A DNA stretch of 64,000 nucleotides from Triglochin maritima (lineage: Eukaryota; Streptophyta; Magnoliopsida; Alismatales; Juncaginaceae): the NCBI GenBank assembly GCA_963682175.1, contig OY821775.1:15906501-15970500 (forward strand). Direction: 5' to 3'. How positions within the stretch are numbered: the first letter of the stretch is position 1; each line of letters opens with the position of its first letter. The notes beneath the pieces are model-generated. The model was not told where the DNA came from, did not search any database, and worked only from the letters and a program-made list of their open reading frames with translations. Below, piece after piece: positions 56,266 through 64,000 of this stretch. The position numbers and the translations under genes are program-made.

Positions 56266-56435
56266 TTTATATATCACAATTTGCATTTAAGTCCTTTAAC
56301 TTTTCAATATTTTTAACAATTGTGTCTATTTTCTTGTAACCTACAAAATGAAAACAAAACACTCGACATAGCATTATTTAAATACAAAAAGAAGATAATA
56401 GTGAAGGTAAAAATGATAAATTATGATACTTATCA
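56110..56435 (-). mobile_element. Truncated Athila-like LTR on minus strand
   Basis: Begins tgataagtatcataattt next to a polypurine tract (reverse complement aataccccaacaccta, 56436-56451). Its sequence is related to, but diverged from, the LTR at 57008-58368. The far end is lost in the inverted repeat. Confidence 0.55.
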
Positions 56436-57007
56436 AATACCCCAACACCTATTTTTTGCTAACCCGAGCAAAACAATAAATAAATAAATAACCGATTCAA
56501 ACAAACACGAAATCCTAACTCACTTTCGTAGGAATCACAATTGCACTTAGCATGTGCAACAAACCATTAAACTTCCATGTTGCCATAGAGGAGGAGTTTT
56601 GTCTCCTGAGGGTTTTCAGCAGATATACCCACAAAATCTGAGCTTGGATACAAAATATCACTAAGTTCTCTAAATCAATAAAACAACCTAGGTTGGTCAT
56701 AGAGTGGACATTCCAAAAGGGTCTGACCTGCCTACAAATTTCACTCCACGCATCTAGTCTAGTGCACTGCTACCCAAAAAGTTCAAACGAAGTTTTCATG
56801 AATCAAAATGGTAGTGCCAGTTGGCGGTCTTAGGCCGCTGATTGGCGGTCTGAAGCTGCATGTTTGCCTCAAAATTTCTCCAGATGTCTTCCCTTGAGCT
56901 CCAGAGCTTCCTGAATCAAAGAAAACTACAAAACACAAATTAAATCCACTCGAATCGTCCAAACCAGAGTTTGGACTGGCACCTCCCCGGCAACGGCACC
57001 AAAAACT
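56436..57007 (-). mobile_element. Deleted Athila-like internal region with hairpin, copy 3
   Basis: On the minus strand it runs from a primer-binding site (tggtgccgttgccgggga, 56984-57001) through a short leader straight to the conserved 3' domain (56517-56640; hairpin 56540-56560) and a polypurine tract. All coding sequence has been deleted. It still joins the LTR at 57008 on one side and that at 56435 on the other. Confidence 0.65.
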
Positions 57008-58368
57008 TGTTGAACGTTTTAATTATACCGCAAGTGCACGACGTCGGTGAAGACGTGGCAAATACGGGTCGTCCACAGGGAGGTGAGCAGCCTCTCGTTT
57101 GTACGAAATCAAGTGGCAACAAAAAGGGGAGAGAGTTTGATTATACTAATCTACACTACACTAAACTACTAAGAAGAAAAATGCAAAGTAAAGTAACTAA
57201 AGATTACTTCGAATCAAGACTAAAAGAATGTAAAACTTAGCTGGAATCAAGAAGAGAGAGACCCCTAGGGATGGAGTGTGTGCACACATGTAAAAAGATG
57301 GTGAAGAATGCATTCTATAGGCACAAATGTAGGTAGTATTTTCATGCATAGGAAGTGTCTAAAGGTTATGGCAAAAGCTATCAATCCATTCACTAACCTA
57401 GTTGATTAACATTCATATACACAAGCTGGTTATTTCATAACCTAAACAAGCATGGGAGGTGTCTAAGATGTGTGCCAAAACCCATCAAGTGTAGTATTCT
57501 ACTATAACAAGCAAGCATACATTCACATTTATCAACACAATCAAAATATAAAGCAATCATATCCATTCTTTAATGCATGTATGAACATCATCTCCACCCC
57601 CAAAGGAGGATGGATCTACTCACCACACATTACTCTAACAATTAAACTAAAGAAGAAAAGAAACATTCTAACTACTTTAGCCTAGAATGAAAGAAATAAA
57701 ACTAAGCTAAACATGCATAAAGAAACAACATAAGAACAAAACAATGGAAGGTAGCATTCTTCACCTTAAGATTTTGCTCCAAGGCTTACTCCAAGTAGAG
57801 AGAATGCAACCAAACAATGGGTGATTACAATAGAAGGTGAAGAGTTCTATTTATAGTCATAGAAAAATGTAATCCGGGACAATCCCCCGGTATGGGACTA
57901 AACAAATACCAAATATAGACTAAATACGCTCTAATACACAACCCACAAAAATCTCCGCAGATCCGGAGCAACCCGGACCGCCAATTAGCGGTCCCAAACC
58001 ACCAATTGGCGGTCTACAGGATCCGGATCGGTTTGGACTTTCCATGATGGTATTGTTTGTCTTTGATGCATCTACTTGACTTGTTGGAGCACCGACCCGA
58101 ATAGAATTGCCAAAATACTCCCCATGATTGTGTGAAGTATTCTTGTTTGTCATTGGTCCTTCAATGTTTCATTCAGGTCCTTTGATCTTGCATCTTAATC
58201 CTCGAGTCTTTCAACTCAGTCCTTTTTCTAGCTTTTGGGTCCTTTTATGCTTCTTCTCTTCAAACCTCTTTATTTCTGAAATGCAAACAAAAACTTGTCA
58301 CGTAGCATTGTTTAGGTGAAAGGTAATGGATATAAGATGCAAATGTAAGCATGAAATGATGTCAATCA
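57008..58368 (-). repeat. Athila-like LTR shared by two internal regions
   Basis: 1361 bp, minus strand tgattgacatcatttc to aaaacgttcaaca. A primer-binding site lies at its left and a polypurine tract (58369-58384) at its right, so it acts as 5' LTR for one unit and 3' LTR for another. Contains tataaatagaac near 57850 (minus strand) as a likely TATA box and repeated gccaattggcggtc words near 57975-58015. Confidence 0.8.
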
Positions 58369-60300
58369 AATATCCCCACACCTAACTTTTGTTAGTCCCG
58401 AGCAAAACAAAGAAAGAGAAAAGCATACGAAAAACAAGAAATTATAACTTACTTTCGTAGGAATCACGGTTGCACTTAGCACGTGCAACAAGCCGTTAAA
58501 CCTCCTTGTCTCCAAGGAGGAGGAGTGTTGTCTCCTAAGGGTTTTCAGCGGATATACCCACAAAATCCGAACAAGATGCATTATTCAATCTAGACACTTG
58601 ACTAATTGGACATATTTTGTCGATCATTGGACGCGGTAATACTACGGGTCGACTCTATATATGTAATCGGTCCACACACCTAGCCTAATGAATTATTCAT
58701 GAAAGTTAATTAAGGACTTAAGTGAAAGACATGGGCAACCTTAACTTCTGAAAGTGATACCTTGTGTAAAGTCCATTAAGGTTCTTATTTGACTCTCTCT
58801 TTTTCTTTTTCTTTTCTTTTTTTTTCTTCTTTGGAGCATTATATTGGTTGGTGTTTGATTCTCCCAGGGTCGGGTTTCGTGCATCATTGCCTATGAGGAC
58901 TTACACTATCACGTACACCTTCTCCCAAGTCTCCACAGAGGGCGATCCCTACCACCCGTGTAACGGGAGTTCAGTCGGTGCATCCTAAGTCAGATGACTC
59001 GAGAGCACCAGGCACAAAGTCCCCTCAGACCTACTTTCCCGAGTGATAGGAGTCGTGCGAGAAGAGATAACACCACTTATTCACTTATCTACATGGGAAC
59101 CAAAACCCCTACACTTACAGTTCCACAAAAAGAGTTTAAGGGCCCTTGACTACGACAAACTTCCTTATACTAACAGACACGAATTATTTGACTCACTAGG
59201 TTCAGGGTGGACATCTTTAAATGTTTGAGTACTAAAACCCTATGATTACACACCCCCCGAGGTAAAACCGGGGTGCATCCTAACGACTCGATAAAACCTA
59301 AAGCCAGTAAACTAGATATCCTAATGCATCAAGTTCAAGACAATTTTGGGAGCTTTCTTTTTACTTTGCCTCTTAACGATTTTGCACATGCTAAACACAC
59401 ACAAAACCAACAAAACATTTTCTTTCGCAAACACTTGAAGATTTTGAAAAAAATGTGAAAATTTTAAAGCACTAGGAAAGCAAAAGAAGACAAGTCACCC
59501 AAGGATCATGGCAAACAGATATATCGATATTAAATGCAGCACACTAACATGACCCTAGCAATACACACAAAAGAAAACAAAATCAAAGGAAAAACGACTC
59601 GACTATGTACACACGTAAAACACCCCCCACACCTACTTCATGCATTGTCCTCAATGAATGTGAACATGATACTACATGGATTTATGCATGAAAAAGGGAA
59701 GATCTCACCAACATGAAGCGCAACAGGAAGTTCATGGTTATAGTGATGGAAACAAACCTGAATTCCCTCAAAACTTGTGAGATACTGAGGAAGGGAGACA
59801 AATATGTGAAAGAAATGGGGCCCAAGTACACAAGGATTGGGGCCCACAACAATCAATGCTCGCTCATGGAGTCTTTTATTACTCGCCTTTTTTAATAAGA
59901 TATATACATCAACAAAGATATTCTCATAATCATTAGGTCAAGGAACATCAAATGAGAACATCGAGTTATGAGGACCAGAGACTTGTCGAGATCGGCAAAC
60001 TTCACTGGTACTCTGCGGTGTCATGAGGGGTGAAATGTCAAAGTTGAAAGGCTCGAACCCCTCATGATATTGGTTGGGTGTAGGCAACATGAATGAGTGA
60101 AGTTTTGTTGCCTCACTAGGGTTTAGTTTCTCTTCGAACAAAACCCTCCAACCAATAGGTGGGTGCGTCGGAATGAGTTCCTCAAGCTCATTCGATGGAT
60201 GCAGCAGACTTGCATCACTAAGAATGGGGCTTCTCCCCAAGTTATCCAACAAGGACCTCCCACCATCATTTATATCATCAAGTCTGGGCTTTCGTCTAGG
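58369..60300 (-). mobile_element. Athila-like 3' internal region with hairpin, copy 2
   Basis: Minus-strand region after gag, with an internal polypurine tract (59621-59634), the conserved 3' domain (58445-58562; hairpin 58469-58489) and the terminal polypurine tract at 58369-58384. Only the C-terminal end of gag-protease (59938-60300) survives. The middle is non-coding. Confidence 0.7.
59938..60300 (-). pseudogene. C-terminal fragment of Athila-like gag polyprotein fused to LTR
   Basis: The minus-strand frame runs from within the truncated LTR (60417) into this stretch and ends at 59938. From 60300 on it reads like a polyprotein C-terminus (GWRVLFEEKLNPSEATKLHS; Pro/Ser-rich tail). The N-terminal part of the frame is LTR sequence in a chance frame. 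A deletion with ends at 60300/60301 joined them. No domain is identifiable. Confidence 0.45.
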
Positions 60301-60632
60301 CTTTCCATGATGGTATTGTTTGTCTTTGATGCATATACTTGACTTGTTGGAGCTCCGACCCGAATAGAATTGCCAAAATACTCCCCATGATTGCGTGAAG
60401 TATTCTTGTTTGCTCATTGGTCCTTCGATCTTTCATTCAGGTCCTTTGATCTTGCATCTTAGATCACGAGTCTTTCAACTCAGTCTTTTTTCCTGCTTTT
60501 GGGTCATTTATGCTTCTTCTCTTCAAACCTCTTTATTTCTGAAATGCAAACATAAAACTCGTCACGTAGCATTATTTAGGTGAAAGATAATGGATATAAG
60601 ATGCAAATGTAAGCATGAAATGATGTCAATCA
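60301..60632 (-). repeat. Truncated Athila-like LTR
   Basis: 332 bp matching the first part of the LTR at 57008-58368 (from tgattgacatc at 60632 to atgatggaaag-type sequence at 60301). Its right end abuts the CACTA transposase relic, where it was probably inserted. Confidence 0.8.
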
Positions 60633-60639
60633 TCCACAT

Positions 60640-61060
60640 TACGGAAACATATTAGACATGTCATAGAAAAGTTGTGTTCCTTTTTCAACAAGATTTGAAG
60701 TAAAGTGGTCAATCCCATGCAGTTAGATAAGTTGCAGAATGAAATTGTGGTCACATTATGTCAATTGGAGATTTTCTTTCCACCTGCTTTTTTCGGCATT
60801 ATGATTCATCTAGTTATTCATTTGGTTAGAGAAGTTAATTATGTGGACCAGTTTTTTAAGGTAGATGTATCCTTTCAAACGGTATATGAAAGTATTGAAA
60901 AGTTATTGTAAATCGTCAAAGGCCAGATACTAGTATTGTTGAAGGATACATAGCTGAAGAGGTTATCGAGTTTTGCACTTGATACCTAGCGAACACCAAA
61001 AGTATTGGACTTCCTAACAATCATCATGTTGAATGTTTTGATGGTAAAGGGACGTGTGAG
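60640..61060 (+). pseudogene. CACTA transposase (TNP2-like), C-terminal part
   Basis: The transposase that cuts CACTA ends. The frame shows LCSFFNKI, then LQNEIVVTLCQLEIFFPPAF and FGIMIHLVIHLVREV, matching the conserved LCxLExxFPPxFFDxMxHL block of TNP2-type proteins. Stops at about 60689 and 60909 and a frame change after YESIEKLL break it. It is continuous in position with the DUF4216 frame. Confidence 0.75.
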
Positions 61061-61066
61061 ATCAAA

Positions 61067-61855
61067 ATGTTAAATCCAAATGGTGATAGCTTAGTGACAA
61101 CATATTTCTATGTGTTGTGCAATTCTAATGAAGTTCAGCCTTATCTAAATGAACACATGAAGCTTTTAAAAGAAAGAAATCCTTTATGGAGTGATCAACA
61201 AGTAATTAATAGCTACAAGAAGAATTTCATCTCCTGGCTAAAAAAGGTGGCTTACAAGTGTGATGTTTCGGAGACAATACAGTGGTTGACCTACGGTCCA
61301 CATTTAGCTATTACAAGTTACAATGGCTATGATATCAATGGATATTCATTCTACACAGTCTGTGAAGATGCCATAAGTGTTGTTCAGAACAATGGGGTCA
61401 CTTTAATAGCAGAGTGTTTGCATGTGTCTAGTTCTAAAGACAAGAATCTTATATACGTCGACATGTCCTATTACGGTGTAATTAAAGACATATGGGAGCT
61501 AGACTTTGTTAAATTCAAAGTGCCTGTATTTAGATATAAATGGGTTGATAATAAAAGTGGAGTTCGAGTGGATGAGTTGGGGTTCACTTCAATTGATTTT
61601 TCAAAAGAAAGATTTAAACAAATCTTCTATGTGGTTGATCCATCTGATAAGAAATGGTCAGAAATTCTGGAAGGGATGAAAAAAATTGTATCAGATGATA
61701 GTCTCATCGGGTATGAAGAGACACCACCTTTCTCTAAGCAAGCTCCTGAGTTGAACTCACTAGATGACGAAATACATGTTGAGACTTGTATGTTTAGAGA
61801 TGACCATGGTGAATGCATATGGATTGAAAATCCGTTAAGAAAAAAGAAATCGTAA
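61067..61855 (+). CDS. DUF4216-type segment of CACTA transposase
   Basis: An intact 262-codon frame. The middle reads YYGVIKDIWELDF, FKVPVFRYKWVDN and GVRVDELGFTSIDF, then VFYVVDP-type text (QIFYVVDPSDKKW), the pattern of the DUF4216 domain that follows the TNP2 core in plant CACTA transposases. The C-terminus is basic (RKKKS). Its exact role is unknown. The frame is part of a larger protein broken upstream, so the ATG at 61067 is unlikely to be a natural start. Confidence 0.7.
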   Translation: MLNPNGDSLVTTYFYVLCNSNEVQPYLNEHMKLLKERNPLWSDQQVINSYKKNFISWLKKVAYKCDVSETIQWLTYGPHLAITSYNGYDINGYSFYTVCEDAISVVQNNGVTLIAECLHVSSSKDKNLIYVDMSYYGVIKDIWELDFVKFKVPVFRYKWVDNKSGVRVDELGFTSIDFSKERFKQIFYVVDPSDKKWSEILEGMKKIVSDDSLIGYEETPPFSKQAPELNSLDDEIHVETCMFRDDHGECIWIENPLRKKKS

Positions 61856-61969
61856 ATGTGCAAAATGCCTTGTAGAACATTGTAATAACTATTTAATGTC
61901 TTGATTTTACTTTTTAATGTCTTGATTTTACCTTTTATAGTATCGTGGCTCAAAAAAGAAATCCACTCT

Positions 61970-62800
61970 ATTAGAGTTTGAGGTCTCAATGACTTATAGT
62001 TCACGAGGTCCTACACTCATGAACGAATTCGTGGGGAGAAAGAATAGAGACGGTAGACTTCCAATCCAGTTTGATAGCCGTCTGAAGCCGTTAGGCATGC
62101 TCTCTGATAAGTGGACAATTTATCTAGGGATCTTAGCGAGGTCCAATGTTGACATCTGTTTGTCGAGTTGGTCCGACGTTGATGAGAAGTTGAAAGACAC
62201 AATCTGGGATGACGTGACATTATAATGATCTTTAGTTTTAGTCGAACTTTTAATATATAGGAATTTAAAATGTTAATGTGTTATAGTCAAGTTTTGAGTT
62301 GCAATCCATTGACAAGTTGAAGAAAAAGTGGATGACATTCATGTCGGTCCGTTGGAGGGGCTTCAAAACAAATTTAACCAACAAGTACATATTCGGAGAT
62401 TATCAGGACAGAAATCCATGCGAGGTAAGTGAGATTAATTTAGAATATGAACTTATTAAGTTATTGCTTTAAATAATAATCTAATAAAATTAGTTTTAGG
62501 TCCTCCGAGTAAAAAAACAAGAGCGTAGATCTTCTATCAAGTATCTCCATCGTATGTCTCGATTGGGGTACCAAAAATTAGAAGCACAAATGATGGCTGA
62601 AAAAATGGCCCAGAAGAAACAAGAGGCAATTGACTCCGGTATGAGTGAGGAGCAAGAAAGCAACTTGCCTCCTTCCCCCGTCCGTCGATGTGATTCTTGG
62701 AAGAGAGCGAGGGTAAACTTCAAAGAGGAGTACGCCACAAATGAGTCGCAAACAATTTCCTTGAAAATAGTAAGTTGTATCACTTTTATATGTTATTAAA
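61970..62800 (+). pseudogene. Transposase_24 (TNP1-like) gene pieces
   Basis: Second CACTA gene, thought to encode a DNA-binding protein for subterminal repeats. Blocks: GPTLMNEFVGRKNRDGRLPI (61989-62225), a Lys-rich helix with KKKWMTFMSVRW near 62320-62420 ending at a gtaagt donor, an acceptor tttag before 62501, then KKQERRSSIKYLHRMSRLGY and a Lys/Gln/Glu helix (62509-62770). The intron positions suit this family. Stop codons between blocks may be introns or decay. Confidence 0.6.
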
Positions 62801-62879
62801 TCACATTCAATAATTTTATATTTTTCAATTGTTTGTAACATTTTTCTTTAAACTTTAAGACTCTCTAAAGTTGAGAGAA

Positions 62880-63471
62880 TCCCAAGGAGAATTTGCTTCA
62901 GATGACTGGAATGATATTCTACGCGAAGCCTTGGGAAATGACAAACATCCCGGTCATGTACGTGGGGGTAGGGAGTAGGGTTGGAGTGCGACAAAATTTT
63001 GGCAACACTCAACGGTCAACCTAGTTGACAGTTCATACCAAATGCGAGCAACAAATTTTAGATTTGCAAAATAAATTGCAACTTGTTATGGAGAGATTGG
63101 ATCGCGATTTGCCTACTTCTCCTACCTGCCGTAGGACCGCTTCTTCCCTGGTGACCACTCCTCCGGTCCAACCAGTGGTTAACCCCAACCAACAATCTGA
63201 TTTTGTGGCTCATTCTTGAGAATTGGCCCTCGTAGGCGGTACCTCGATTGGTAAATTTGATGATGGATCTAGATGTTCTCTATTTGTCGAAGTCCCTGAT
63301 CGAAGATTGATGGAACACGACAAAGTTTATAACAACTCTAAACACCACTTCGAAGAGGTGGAAGAGGGAGAAGTGAAGGTTGTAGTGGGGAGTTGCTTAA
63401 ACTCTGGTATTATGGTGCCAATTCTGGAAGAAGAGGTTGTTACCCTCGGTGATGCTATTGGTGGTTCCTGA
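62880..63471 (+). pseudogene. C-terminal region of the TNP1-like gene
   Basis: Frames 63025-63219 and 63223-63471 carry a coiled-coil-like KCEQQILDLQNKLQLVMERL and an acidic C-terminal part (EEVEEGEVKVVVGSCL). They lie where the end of Transposase_24 proteins and the linker to the protease gene would be. One stop (63217) separates them. Confidence 0.45.
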
Positions 63472-63573
63472 GGTGGCTTCGTCATTTAGTAGAGCTAAAT
63501 GACAAACATGAGGTATACTTTAATTTTGAAAACCAATAAATTTTAATTTTGTTAATAATTGTATTTTTAACGT

Positions 63574-64000
63574 TTGTATATATATAAGGTTTCAAGCCCC
63601 CGAAGCAAATGGTCAAACAACCAACCTCGGATCAACATTAATTTGCTACCAAATAGGTGCAAAATGTTGTATCAATTAATGGTAGGTAGGGAATTACAAT
63701 CCTTAACTACCTGGAATTTGGAGGAGGGGGTTAAAGGGTTGCCTTTGACTTTATACGTCATCAAAGAGGATGTTATGCCTTGGCGATGGATCAATTGTGC
63801 ATAATGATTATTGACGTGCAAGTGAAGTAAGTTTTTTCTTGTTTATAAGATGAAATGTATTGAATAATTTTATCCTAATTATAAAAGAATGTAATTTTTA
63901 CTCTTATAGACACCTTTATGATGCCAGAAGGTCAGTCTTTCCCGATGATAAATTATTTGGATTTGTCAGTCAATCTACTTATATATACAGGAATGGCGAT
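63574..64000 (+). pseudogene. Ulp1/C48-like protease piece
   Basis: 63640-63804 encodes GVKGLPLTLYVIKEDVMPWR and, after a frame change, a hydrophobic strand (IMIIDVQV); an intron-like gap follows (gtaag near 63829, ttatag before 63909) and the window ends within the next exon. Position after the TNP1-like gene and the general pattern suggest the SUMO-protease-like gene carried by many plant CACTA elements. No catalytic His or Cys is inside the window, so this is tentative. Confidence 0.4.

Larger units (their letters stand above)
60633..64000 (+). mobile_element. CACTA element coding region, running off the window
   Basis: Plus-strand relic of an En/Spm-type element: TNP2-type transposase tail, DUF4216 domain, a Transposase_24/TNP1-like gene and Ulp1-like protease pieces in the usual order. 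Its 5' part was cut off by the LTR insertion at 60632. The 3' end is outside the window. Confidence 0.75.

Overview
The window is nuclear DNA of a flowering plant, most likely a eudicot. It is AT-rich, has intron-like GT..AG structure, and is built almost entirely of plant transposable elements (Ty1/copia and Ty3/gypsy LTR elements, TRIM, hAT, PIF/Harbinger, CACTA, long-TIR/foldback elements, MITEs). I cannot name the species. Only one short stretch looks like a possible host gene (a small secreted peptide at 53269-53566), and it is itself cut by an LTR.

Layout. 1-3255: remnant of an LTR element (LTR tails at 1-180 and 3073-3255) with a copia-type solo LTR (1207-2727, TSD gagtt) inside. 4036-4564: complete TRIM (TSD caagt) inside a short inverted repeat. 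5073-6160: deleted hAT element (TSD gtttcaag). 6545-13920: intact, young, non-autonomous Ty3 element of the Athila/Tat PBS type encoding only gag-protease (two 1202-bp LTRs, TSD acaac). 14161-19982: a PIF/Harbinger inverted dimer (TSD tta) with two transposase and two ORF1 pseudogenes arranged as a palindrome. 20262-20965: long-TIR element. 21653-23506: degenerate copia LTR. 23751-26174: second Harbinger element. 27487-31326: non-autonomous CACTA element (TSD gtg) that appears to carry an exon of an STT3-type oligosaccharyltransferase gene. 31749-32417 and 32554-32744: two MITEs. 32772-41896 (+) and 44489-52815 (-): two full-length but decayed copies of one copia family; the second sits in one arm of a long foldback element (42561-53094) made of GA/CT-rich DNA. 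53269-53566: two-exon candidate secreted-peptide gene whose stop codon is the first three bases of an LTR. 53564-60632: minus-strand mosaic of Athila-like LTRs and 3' internal regions, with a CACTA end at 55124. 60640-64000: plus-strand CACTA transposase pseudogene (TNP2-type, DUF4216, Transposase_24 and Ulp1-like pieces) running off the window.

How the parts relate. Most neighbours are related by nested insertion, with target-site duplications giving the order. Four Ty3-type elements share a conserved 3' RNA-like domain with a hairpin, and two of them also carry an internal copy of the polypurine tract. The copia LTRs include arrays of the palindrome CGGTCGACCG at roughly 19-24 bp spacing. 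These non-coding, recurrent structures, the Harbinger inverted dimer, the captured exon and the truncated peptide gene are the most interesting signals. All coordinates and counts come from reading the sequence by eye; no alignment or database search was run.
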